Below, piece after piece: positions 36,706-47,164 of a stretch of 64,000 nt of DNA (position 1 is the stretch's first letter; each line of letters opens with the position of its first letter). The notes below the pieces were generated by a model, which was given only the letters and a program-made list of their open reading frames with translations, ran no database searches and was not told the origin of the DNA. This DNA is from Pyrrhosoma nymphula. Its lineage: Eukaryota > Arthropoda > Insecta > Odonata > Coenagrionidae. Location: NCBI GenBank assembly GCA_963573305.1, contig OY754333.1, forward strand, positions 14,778,599 to 14,842,598, given 5' to 3'. The position numbers and the translations under genes are program-made.

Positions 36706-37887
36706 TTAATCTGTATGTCATGAATTAATGTAAGGAAACATGCAGATACTCATTTTTATTTTCGATACTCATAGCAATGTGTTCCAGTTCTTGTTGATGT
36801 ATTACTGACGTAAAGTGCTTGAACATAGAGGTTGTAATACTTCTGTCTATTAGATGTTTGGTATTACTTTAAAAATCAAGTTTTCAAAACGTTTTTATTC
36901 TTTTTTTGGTCCAGTTTAAACGATCTACACTTCGAATCTAATTCTCTGAGGAACTCTGCCGCCCTTTTAGGCGTATTCTTTTATTGTTTTATGAGGTTAT
37001 CCATTAATTTATTTTTCTATAAATAATATATTGTACTTATGATAAATATTAAATGATTTTAAGTTCTTTATATGCGATACATTAAGGAATAACATTAGTC
37101 CAATTGAAATTCATTATTATTTTCCAACAACCGGTTTTGAAGGTAGATATTCTTTAATATCTCTCTTTTGTAGTGTTTCAAACTTAAAGTTAATGGTAAG
37201 TGCAATATACTATAATATAAGATTTTTCTATTTAAATAATAATTTTAATGAATTCTCAATCGTGTCACGCTTATGTTAAAATATTTTTAAATATTTGAGT
37301 GATTAAAGAGCAAGATCGCATATGAAGGTGGGGTGGTTAAAATTAATTTAATTAATTTTCGTATCTAGCAGGTGTTGGAGGGATATATTTTTTTCTGTCT
37401 GCATCATTCAATGATATATGATTTTGATTCATGGATGCATTTCATTTACTATAAAATATGTATTCGTTCTTGATTTAGTAGTTTTTTTAATAGAATTTGA
37501 ACTGTGTAACCGTGTGATTTCTTGAACTTATAAACAATGCTGAGCCCTCGAAAAGAGTGCCGGAGAGCAGGTGAGCCCGTCTAAATGAACTTCATCGCTC
37601 CTTTTCTTCAGAGATACCGCTATCTAGCCGCGGTATACCTTTATATAGCCAACGGTACTGCATTCAACATATACATTGTTCTTCGCAAACAGTGGGTTTT
37701 ATAAGGGATATGCCTATTCTTTCCTGACCAACTTGTACAATGGTCCAAATTTCTAATTTACACGTAAATTTCATGAGAAACAATACTTAACACATGTAGT
37801 GCGTGTAAAATATTGTTAGATTTCCTATATGCTAACATTTTCAGTATAGCACTTTAAATAACAGATTGTTGTCACTCAAGTGAGCCA
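36706..37887. other. AT-rich intergenic DNA
   Basis: No gene or element is recognised. Confidence 0.5.
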
Positions 37888-37895
37888 CCCACGAG

Positions 37896-38540
37896 TAGGG
37901 TTGGGCGGTATTTGAATCCCAATATCTTAAAATATTTAAAATTGGCCAATATAAATGACCTGTATTGGAATATAGAATTTTGGAAAATATTGACATATTG
38001 GAATTTGGAAATATTGTATTATTGGAAATAATGAAAAAAATTAAATTTTGGTATATTGGAAAGTATTTAACATAGAAATATTAACAGGTAAAATTATCTT
38101 GCTTACAATGGTTTGCAAATGCTGCCTGCCTTAACAATTTAAAAGTATGTTAATAAAACAAGAAAAGCTATGTAAGCCTCTTTTTCCCAGTTATTGCCAT
38201 GAATAATGGTGGAAAAGTGATGCACTGAGTGCTACACGAACTCAGTGCAGCACTTAATAACGTCTGTTTTCAAAGATTAGGGTGCTCTCCGAAAAACCTC
38301 CTCGCCGGGTTCCATTATTCAACACTTACATTTTTCATATTGGTAGTCCAATACTCAATATTCCAATTGGAAATATTTGTTCTTCAACAAACAAGATTTC
38401 AATCACAAATATTGGTTTTCCGATCACCAGTATGCAATACAGGATGTTGGTGTTGGTCGTTCAAAAATTGTGATGTTTTAAGCCCAATATTTGAAAGTAT
38501 TGATATTGGAATCAATATATTGGAAAACCACCCTGCCCTA
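37896..38540. mobile_element. hAT-like miniature element with 8-bp duplication
   Basis: The element begins TAGGGTTGGGCGGT (37896) and, read inward from the other end, TAGGGCAGGGTGGT (38540). Both ends then reach GAATCCCAATATC or GATTCCAATATC. The flanks CCCACGAG (37888-37895) and CCCACAAG (38541-38548) match at seven of eight bases. Many ATATTGGAA units fill the subterminal regions, direct on the left and inverted on the right. There is no transposase frame; the open frame at 38229-38576 is incidental. Terminus type and 8-bp duplication indicate a hAT-superfamily non-autonomous element. Confidence 0.7.
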
Positions 38541-38548
38541 CCCACAAG

Positions 38549-39639
38549 GCACTTTAGGTTTTTACGTCACTCATGAGAGATACCCACGCTCGACGTGTCA
38601 AATTCTTATTTAGTTTTGTTGCTACTTTTAGTTTTTATAGCGTGTAACGCATAAATGTTAGCTTTTAAAAGATTTTGAGTGCTCGAGAAGCTGTATTTTG
38701 GGAGAGAAAGAAGGTGAATCCGTCTGAATAAACTTTATAACTCAATGTTCAAGGGTTCTGAATTTCTGATAAACTATAATATACACACGAATATGTATCC
38801 GTTTTCGTTTTAGTAGTGATTTTCAAGATTTTAAGGCGTGTAACGCATTTTTGAGAACTTTTAAACGATCTGGAATGCTTGAGAAGGAAGAACTGGATGG
38901 GAAAGGGAACGGTGAGTGAGTCGGAGGAGGAGTGGTCAAGATACACGGGGTCGGGCGAGGAGAACAATGAGAAGGAACGTGGAGGAGGGCCTGATGGAGA
39001 GAGAGAGAATTCCGGGTTGGGGGAAGGGAGGCTGGGTGAAGCACTTGTGAAGTGTTCTCTCTCACTCTCTCCTCCTCCACCGTGTTTGCCCACCATGGTT
39101 GGGGGGGAGGGAGGGAGGAAGCAAGGGGGGGTGGTAAGGGGAGAAGAGGAGAGAATGAGCGCGCGGAGTGATTCAGATGGTTGGAAAAGGTTCCGAGAGC
39201 GAGATTGAGCGTGGAGAGAAAGTGATAGTGGAAGACGTGGGCGGAGAAGGAGGACGGCTTTGTGTGCGAAAGGCGTTCCGTGGCTCTTACAGCGGGTTAG
39301 GGAGGAAGGGAGAAAGCAGTGGAAGTGTTGAGGATACGGTGTGTGTTTGCTGGGCAGGAGAAGCTTGGAAGTGGGAGGAGAAATGAAAGAGAATGCGGCG
39401 CGTCGGTCAAAGCGATGACCGAGTCTTCCTTTGGCTGGCTTGATACTTATCCTTGCGACACCACAAGATTACAATACCTTTGCTGATGACACTAAAATAT
39501 TGCTGATCAGATATAGATGATACGTACAACTATGCACCATTTATGTAGGCTATATTCACATAACAGGAAAAATGTACAAGAGAAGAGATATAGTCCGTAA
39601 AATGGGTAGTAATATATTCCTACGCGTTGACATCACTTG
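38549..39639. other. Intergenic DNA with purine-rich block
   Basis: About 38880-39400 is strongly G/A-rich on the plus strand with opposing open frames, explained by composition. At about 39465-39500 one frame reads NTFADDTKILL, recalling an RT catalytic box, but too little flanking similarity remains to call an element. Confidence 0.4.
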
Positions 39640-40165
39640 TCTACCATGATAGAAACATCGGTCCCTGCTCGATCACCTGAGTTAAACATCCATAAACTCG
39701 GCATAATGTTGAAATGTTGATCATCCAGCTCCTTCCGAGTGAGGTTTTTTCCGTCTGTAACAGGCAGAAATTAAGTGAAATATGAATATAGCTGTTGAAG
39801 CTTGCTAAAATTGTGGTTAGTTTACGATGCAGAAATTCTCTACTTATCGTCATATATTTTGGTATGGGTTTATACATGATCATATCATATTGGTATGAAG
39901 AAGTATTAAAAGCAATAAAAGACGCATGGAAATCGTTCTCCTTCTTACCAATCATAACATCGTCTGCGTAACACAATTATATCTGAGAGATGTCAAGGTA
40001 GTACCAGTTTGCAGTGGATTTAACATGTCCTAATATTTTATTCATCATATTAATTAATAATGGGATAAGACTCTCGCATTGGTGTACACATGTATCAGTT
40101 TTTATTTCATCTCTTATTTATGATATACTCTTACCTTGGTAGTTTTATTCCTACAAAGGTCTGCT
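39640..40165 (-). pseudogene. Non-LTR reverse-transcriptase fragment
   Basis: Minus-strand translation gives TTKVRVYHK (near 40140) and then, after frame changes, CVHQCESLIPLLIN (equivalent of the GVRQGxxLSPLLFN block, about 40099-40058). Next come LCYADDVMIGKK (about 39978-39940, the YADD catalytic box) and PKYMTISREF. These are the consecutive RT palm blocks in the right order. Stops and a frameshift separate them, so it is a dead fragment. The sequence differs clearly from the RTE at 41 kb, so it is another lineage. The clade cannot be assigned. Confidence 0.7.
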
Positions 40166-41085
40166 AATATGTTTATGCATTCTAAATTTCACATTCCAAA
40201 AAACAAATATGACTTTAAAAAAACGAAATGCTATTATATCTAATGACATTACTCAAAATATCGGATCGGCCGATGCCGCGAACGATCACCGGTAGCTGCA
40301 TCGGAAGATACGTATCAGTCAAGCCCTACTTCCCTTTCTCCCTTGCAGTCCTTCAGCCCCTCCCCTATTTTCTTATGTCTCTTCCTTCTCTAACTCCCAC
40401 CACGCCTTTCCCTGAAAACCTTTGCACCCCAACTGGGTCCCCACTCCTCTCTCCAACTCTGGCCCTTTCACGTCCTTTTGCCGGATCCATCCATCAACGT
40501 CCAAGGAATACATTTTCCATCCAACTTTTTGGAGCAAATAAACACGGGGTGAGTTCATGGGTCCGAGCGAAACGGGAGTGAAAATGGAAGATTCTAAATC
40601 AATCATGTACCTCACATATCTTTTGATCTGGAAACAATTTATGCTCAGCTTTATCGTTCCAGAAAAATATTTGCTATCTATGTATTTTTTTACTGAAGGA
40701 TAGAAAGGTTTTTCTCTCCCTCTCCTTTCTTTACCACGATATTTCCTTTTGACCGTTTGAGTATGTGAATATGACGTTCCACTCTGAGTTTAAGGTGAAA
40801 TACGGCTACCTTCGTTATTCTGCTCTACCTGGCCTGAGATACCAGCCTCATTCTTTTTGTAAATGTTCTAGTCTAATATCTAATGACACCACTTACCTGA
40901 TTCAAAGGAATAGGGGCCCAAGATCGCCTTGTTCAACACTTGAAAAGGATATCAGGGAGATAAGTTCCCTCAGATTGGGAGAGTAGTTTGATTGTTTCGG
41001 AAATTTTTTTTTATGAAAAGTAGTGTCGGCCAATTCGTGCTCCAATGTTTTACCTTTAATTTTTTAAATCGTATCCCTAATTCCT
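40166..41085. other. Intergenic DNA
   Basis: Near 40255-40322 is a segment with ATCGGCCGAT and an outer end reading TAGGGCTTGACTGATACG on the minus strand, like a lone hAT terminus. The frame at 40228-40581 is pyrimidine-rich and unrecognised. Confidence 0.4.
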
Positions 41086-41145
41086 TGAACTACGACCTTG
41101 ACGTGGTGGAAGGGCTTGTGCGTTCCAATGACCCCTAGAGCTGGA

Positions 41146-41191
41146 CTGGCAGGAGCAAGTACATTGCTCCTGGTAGGGCCACCCATGCCAG
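41146..41191 (+). promoter_or_regulatory. Structured 5' leader of the RTE element
   Basis: CTGGCA (41146-41151) pairs with TGCCAG (41186-41191), and directly inside it GGAGCAA (41152-41158) pairs with TTGCTCC (41164-41170) around a GTACA loop. The remaining stretch holds a small TGG/CCA hairpin. The leader lies 65 bases before the first ATG of the long frame. RTE-clade elements in other arthropods are reported to carry self-cleaving HDV-like ribozymes in their leaders; the fold seen here is nested and does not show the HDV double pseudoknot. Any role is inferred. Confidence 0.4.
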
Positions 41192-41255
41192 ATAGGTCGA
41201 AGGGTAGGAGCCAGACGAAAGGTAGTTCCGTGATGGTGTCACGTTAAAAATACCG

Positions 41256-42878
41256 TTGAGTCGCGTGGGATACCTCTCAACTATCACTTCCCAGAACATG
41301 AAAGTCATCCAAAGAGATCTGATTCCTGGCAACTACGGGACGCCGCCCACTAGGGCGGGTGTCGTGCCCGGCAGCGGGGGAGGCAAGGCCTCCGCGGTCG
41401 TCATCACACGAAATCCTTGCACAGAATCATCATCAGAAGATACAAGGGAAAGGAGGGAGAAGAAGAAGAAAAAGAGGAAGAGGAGGAGGAAAACAATGGT
41501 AAAAATAGGAACTTGGAACGTAAGGACCATGATGAGGGCCGGGAAGCTTGAGAATATTAAGCAGGAAATGGAAAAAGGAAAAATAGATGCTTTGGGATTG
41601 TGCGAGGTTAGATGGAAGGATAGCGGGGACTATTGGAGTGATAACTACAGGGTGATCTATAGTGGGGGAGATGAGAGTCAACGGGGGGTAGGCATGGTAC
41701 TGAACACAAAGTTGGGACTGAGGGTGGTAAACACTGAACAGGTGAACGACAGGATACTAGTGGTAGAAATAAAAGCACGCCCGACGAATTTCGTACTGGT
41801 CCAGGTATACATGCCTACGAGCAACCATAGGGAGGAAGAGGTGGAAGAGGTGTACGAGCAAGTAGAAGAAATAATTAGAGAAGTGCCGGGGAAGGAAAAC
41901 CTGATAGTGATGGGTGACTGGAATGCAGTGGTGGGAGAAGGGAGGGACGGATTAGAAGTAGGAGGGTTTGGGCTAGGAAGAAGAAATGATCGCGGGGAAA
42001 AGGCAGTTGAATTTTGTAGAAGAAATAAATTAGTAGTGACAAACACTTGGTTTAAACATCACCCCAGGCGTAGGTACACATGGAAAATGCCGGGTGACAC
42101 TGGGAGATACCAAATTGATTATATAATGGTGAGGCAGAGATTTAGGAACAGTGTAAAAAACTGTCGTAGCTATCCAGGGGCGGATGCGGACTCGGATCAT
42201 AACTTGGTGATGATGAAGTGTGAAGTTAGATTCAAAAGGCTTTGTAAAGGTAGGAAGATAAAGAGGTGGAACCTTGAAGCATTGAAAGGGTTGAAAAAGA
42301 GGGAATACCAAGAGCTAGTAGAAAAGAACATAGGTGAAGAGAAGCGGATGGGAACCATAGAGAAGAGATGGGAGGTTATAAAAACAGGCATCGCAAGAGC
42401 GGCAGAGAAAACAATAGGAACGGTGGAAAAGAAGAGGGTTAAGAAGCAGTGGGTTACAGAAGAAATGATAAAGAAAATGGAGGAGAGAAGGATATGGAAA
42501 AACGTGAACACCGACGTAGGGAAGAGGAAGTACAAGGAATTGAATAATAAACTCAGGCGAGTGACCAATCGAGCAAAAGAAAACTGGTGGAAGGGACAAT
42601 GTGAGCAAATGGAAAAGATGCAGGAGGAGGGGGAAGTGGGCGCTTTGTACGCCAAGGTGAAAATGTTATCGGGTGGTAAGAGAGGTCAAGCGATACCAAA
42701 GGTTAAGGACAAAACAGGAAAGATATTAATCGAACAGGAAGATATCCAAGAAAGGTGGAGAGAATACGTAGAGGAGCTATATGACAGCGAGAATAGACCC
42801 CTTAGCCTAGATCTAGAGGACGAAGGAACAATAGATAAAGATAACCTCGGACCAGAGTTACTTGAGTGTGAAATATAG
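41256..42878 (+). pseudogene. RTE ORF, endonuclease part, ending at premature TAG
   Basis: The 540-residue product starts with a basic segment (KKKKKRKRRRK, residues 69-79) that could bind nucleic acid or act as a nuclear signal. It continues with an AP-endonuclease: GTWNVRT (85-91, Asn88), CEVRW (116-120, Glu117), GDWNA (220-224, Asp221 and Asn223), DTGRYQIDYIMV (281-292) and ADSDHN (311-316, Asp314 and His315). All expected catalytic residues are present. This domain nicks the target so that its 3' end primes reverse transcription. An internal ATG at 41496 (residue 81) is an alternative start just before the domain. The frame stops at 42876-42878 but reads on in the same phase into the RT, so the stop is a nonsense mutation in one original ORF. 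Confidence 0.85.
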
Positions 42879-44321
42879 AGGGCACTAAGAGAGATAAAGG
42901 GTAGAAAAGCCGTGGGAACCGATAACCTACCTTCGGAGCTACTGAAGAATCTAGGTAGTAGGGGGAGGATATCGTTTTTCGAACTTATTCGCAGGATCTA
43001 CGAGGAAGGAGTATGGTCAGAGGATTTCGTGAAAACAGTATTAATACCTATCCCGAAGAAGAAGAAAGCGTCAGAATGCGAGGAGTATAGAACAATCAGT
43101 TTAATTTCGCACGCAGCAAAAGTGTTGCTTAGAATACTAAATAGAATGTTGGAGAGCAGAGCAAAATGCTATTTAGGCGATGACCAATTTGGGTTTAGGA
43201 AGGGGAGGGGAACCAGAGATGCGATTGCGGTAATGAGGACACTTATAGATAGAAACATAGAGCATAATCAGGATGTTTTCGCTTGTTTTGTAGATTTCGA
43301 AAAGGCGTTTGACAGAGTAAACTGGGATAAACTAATGCAGATACTGGGGAAAATAGGAATAGATTGGCGTGATAGGAGACTCATCCGAAACTTATATATT
43401 GGGCAGAGGGCTCAGGTAAGGGTAGCGGACGGTGAATCAGGGTGGGCAGTTATAGGTCGCGGGGTGCGGCAAGGGTGCCCGTTGTCGCCTTTACTTTTTA
43501 ACATCTATTCTGAGGAAATGGTAAGAGAGGCATGGGATGAGCTAGACGTGGGAATGAAAGTAGGAGGCCAGTGGATAAAGTCGGTTAGATTCGCAGACGA
43601 CCAGGCGTTGGTGAGTCGGTCATCGAAAGGACTACAAACTTTAGTAGATGCACTGGAAAAGCAGTGTGAGAAATACGGAATGAAGATAAATAATAGGAAA
43701 ACAAAAGTAATGAGATTTGGTAGGACAAAGAAAGCGAAGCTGGTGATAAGAGTAGGAAGTCACAAACTGGAGCAAGTAGAACAATTTAATTACTTGGGTA
43801 GTACGCTAGAAGAAAGAGGACATAGTAGCAAAGACATTAGGAGGAGAATAGCGCTAGCGAAGGAAGCGTTCAATAATAGAAGGGAGCTGATGACGGGGAC
43901 CTTAAGTAAGGATGTAAAAAAGAGGCTAGTAAAGAGCTTGATATGGAGTGTGGCGTTGTATGGGGCAGAAACGTGGACCTTGAGAAAGGAAGACGAAAAT
44001 AGGCTGAAGGCTTTTGAGATGTGGGTGTGGAGGATGATGGAGAAGGTGCGTTGGACGGAAAGGAAGACAAATGAGGAAGTGCTTGGCATGGTGGGCGAGG
44101 AGAGGAAACTTATAGATGAGATTAGGGGAAGGCAGGGTAGGTGGCTGGAAGGGGTAATGAGGGACGATGGTTTGCTGAAGGTCGTGATAGAGGGAAGGAT
44201 GTTGGGTAAGCGGGGAAGGGGAAGGAAGAGAATCGATTTTTTGGACGGGATGAAGAAAGGTAGGACTTATGCTGAGATGAAGAAAGAAATACAAGAGGTA
44301 GAAAGGGCACAGCACGTGTAA
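42879..44321 (+). pseudogene. RTE ORF, reverse-transcriptase part, downstream of the TAG
   Basis: This part is in phase with the upstream endonuclease frame. Counting from the ATG at 42912: KKASECEEYRTISLISHAAK (51-70), DDQFGFRKGRGTRDAI (90-105), VDFEKAFDRVNW (127-138, first catalytic Asp128), RGVRQGCPLSPLLFN (183-197) and VRFADDQALV (225-234, Asp229-Asp230). The C-terminal tail has LIWSVALYGAETWTLRKEDE and WTERKTNEEV, a block typical of RTE-type elements. The RT core is complete. No stops occur up to 44321. Without readthrough of the TAG, the RT would be made only from an internal start, so autonomous mobility is doubtful. Confidence 0.85.
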
Positions 44322-44395
44322 GAGTTCGTTGGATATTCTCTGACTTTCATCACAACCTACCTCTAACCGGTAGATTACTGTAATGAATGAAAAAC

Positions 44396-46547
44396 CTCGA
44401 TGGATGTCGCTTACCTGTATCAAAAATTTCCATGGGATAGTTTCCTGAATTGTCAGCAGCCCGCAATTAATTTAGGTCACATGTGGTTGCATATATTGAA
44501 GGCTGTTGTTAAGACAAGTAAGATGGTCCCAAGTATGCCCGATAATGGGGTTAGTTGGAAAAAAACAAGTAGTATTGTTGGTCGCAGTTAGTATCACTAC
44601 CTGCGAATTAACCGTCAGCCTTACCCGTCATTAGAATGTTCTTTATCCGGTCCATACATTTCACTGTCTGAAGTGCAATCAATTTAAAAAATTTCATTTA
44701 TTGTTTTTCTCTTAGTGTCCCGATTAACTAGCCGATCCAATTTAAATATTCCTTTTATTTCATCCATTAATATTCCAAAAAGATATTAGGTCCTTTATAT
44801 CACTGTTTACCAATATTTAATTTTCTGCCTGCTTTCAGAAAAAGTTATCAGAAGATCAGTTAAATTCAAAAGCAATGAAAACAATGGACCTTCACTGAAG
44901 TATTGATCCAACAGACATATAGATTTATTTATTACTCCTACTTCCTCTGATATCTCATCTGCTTAGTGAAAATAATCTAGTTCATCACTTAAAGGATTAC
45001 AAACGTTGCTATTTGTGCGTATCACCTCTGCTCATTTTATCTTGTGTTTTTGTGTTCGTTTCGTGTTGTTCGTGTGTTCATTCTCTATGTGATTATCCGA
45101 AGTTATTTTCCACTCCATTATTTCCCCTAAAATACTTTCATTTTTATCTTTCCTTGATGAATATACGAAGGTATTTTCAATTATTTTTGAACGATGCTCA
45201 AAATATATTTATCCTATTCACCACAATGCTACTTTTGCTCCTTTTTTATCTTCTAAATAACCTCAATATCTTAAGATAATTTCTCTTAGACACTTTGTTT
45301 ATTTGTAAAATATATTTTCATTTAATGCATAACGGCAACTTAATGAATTTATTAGTTAAAGGTTTCTATGTTAGAATTCAGATATATTTGCGACTCGGAG
45401 ATTTTTCCTCTCTCTAGGCAGTACATTTGGCAATTTCTTCTTGAAACCCCCCTCTGCTTTTACGAATTCCCTACCCCTAACCAGCGAAGACGCTCCGACC
45501 ATCACAAATGCACGCGAATCTCAATCGCAAAGATGTTTGAATTTCAACACAGGTAATATAAAAATATCATTTACCTCAGATTTGAATCCTAAGTAAATGG
45601 TAAGCGAAACTCAGTTAAAGGTGAAGGGTGTGATGAGATTCCAACAATGAAGAAAAGATTATTGGGTCCACTTAACTTCCGTAAGACTAGTGTAACATGA
45701 TTGAGATTTTTATATCAAAGGTATCAAGATGACTGCAATTTTTTTATCATTTCCACCTCCCATTGCTGCTCTGTCATTGTAGTAGTTGGATTGGTATAAG
45801 CATTGTTATCTATAACCCTAATGACGCCGCTTTCTAGTATTCGTGGATGCCATACGCATGATATCTTGGCCTTTATATGCTATACTGATATAAATAACCA
45901 CTCCTATTGTTGACGTATATTATTAATCTCGGTGACCACACAACCGTAGAAACCGTGAATAAGCCGTTAATTTAAAAAGCCATGAAAATACCTTGAATTT
46001 GCTGGGAATTTCCTGTTTAAAACATTTTTTGGTATTTGGTATTAAATCTTGTGTGAAGTAATATTTTGAGGTAGTATTAAAATCGGGTTTATTTCGTTAA
46101 AGGAACATGTCCTGGGCGATCTCCTGTGAGTGCAATAATATGTGCTAATTTAATCCTTTAATTCTACTCCTGTTGCCTTTTTCAATATATCGTTTTCGGT
46201 GAAACCTATGCGAATCGTATGTTTGCTCAATGCGAACCCTATAATTGCGCGTTTGGGCCCTATTACAGAATATGGAGCATTGACCTAACGTTTCTTATGA
46301 TTTTATTTCTACCGTATTGAGGTAGTATAGTCATTTTAATTGGATGATGGTCAAATGTTTGCCATCAACATCCACATGGCAAGTATCATCTCAATATTTT
46401 ATCTGTATATTATATATCTTTTATTGCCACTCAGCGATTTTCTCATTGACCTCCTGCGTGATTTAGGTGTGAATAATCTGAAGAAAGTTATTCAAATTCC
46501 TATTTGAAGCACAAACGCGAATTCTAGGTACCTCGCGAAATCTCTCT
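44396..46547. other. AT-rich intergenic DNA
   Basis: No gene is recognised. The hydrophobic 88-codon frame at 45013-45279 is T-rich and probably compositional. Confidence 0.45.
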
Positions 46548-46551
46548 TTAA

Positions 46552-47160
46552 CCCTTAAGCTGCGGCAGCTAGAGCGCATTTCGTCCACCCTGTGCGGCAA
46601 ATATCTATTTGGACGGAGCCTGTCATTCCTTCCCACGGGCCGAGGCCGGGCAGTTATATGACCCATGTAATCCCCTCCCAACCCTTTCCTCGGGATCCCA
46701 GGGAGTGGGCACTGGAACTTGTCGAGGGATTAGTGGAACTTGTAACTAATTCTGAAAATTTGTTTTAGGCGTAATTGTTGAAAACAAATATGACAATATA
46801 TTTTCTGGCAACTTTCTGTTTAATTTGATACCAAACACCAAAAAAATCCGTTGATAATTGAGCCGGGCGCGAGCATAAGACAACTCATTTTTGAGACAAC
46901 CGTAGCCTCTTGAGTGAACAATCGGAAGAAAGGGTCGCACATCATTTCGGTGGTATGCGATCCCTAAAGAGCGTGGGAAGGGAGTGGTTTGGGTAAAAAG
47001 GGTGGATTCCCAAATGTCCACCGCTGTTAAGAAAGAGTTTGGGTCATAAAAATATGAAAGAGCTGAGGGAGCAGGTAGACAGGAAGGGTCAAACGTACAA
47101 GAACGTTCTCTCCGCAGTTCCCGGTACACACGTACATGTACGTTTGCCGCAGCCTAAGGG
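46552..47160. mobile_element. piggyBac-like miniature element with TTAA duplications
   Basis: The element begins CCCTTAAGCTGCGGCA (46552) and, read inward from the other end, CCCTTAGGCTGCGGCA (47160): 16-bp inverted ends with one mismatch. It is flanked by TTAA on both sides (46548-46551 and 47161-47164). TTAA duplication plus a CCC-initial terminus is the hallmark of piggyBac. At 609 bp it has no transposase; the 127-codon minus frame at 46746-47129 lies wholly inside it and resembles nothing known. A perfect palindrome, ACGTACATGTACGT, sits next to the right end. Confidence 0.8.
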
Positions 47161-47164
47161 TTAA

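Larger units (their letters stand above)
41090..44395 (+). mobile_element. RTE-type non-LTR retrotransposon, nearly intact
   Basis: This single element carries a 5' leader (from about 41090), one long coding frame with AP-endonuclease then reverse transcriptase, and a short 3' tail. The tail ends in AATGAATGAAAA-type repeats near 44380. The domain order and a total frame of about 1,020 codons fit the RTE clade. No poly(A) tail is present, as usual for RTE. The coding frame has only one lesion, a TAG at 42876-42878. Exact ends and target-site duplication could not be fixed. A shorter, much more decayed relative lies at 35.6-36.7 kb. Confidence 0.85.

Noticed and set aside
39465..39505. NTFADDTKILL frame as an RT catalytic box
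   Set aside because: Only a dozen residues look RT-like; no neighbouring block is in order, so chance cannot be excluded.
43790..44423. Minus-strand frames of up to 165 codons across the RTE element
   Set aside because: They are antisense shadows of the purine-rich RTE coding strand.
46746..47129. 127-codon minus-strand frame as a gene
   Set aside because: It lies wholly inside the piggyBac-like miniature element and resembles no transposase or other protein.
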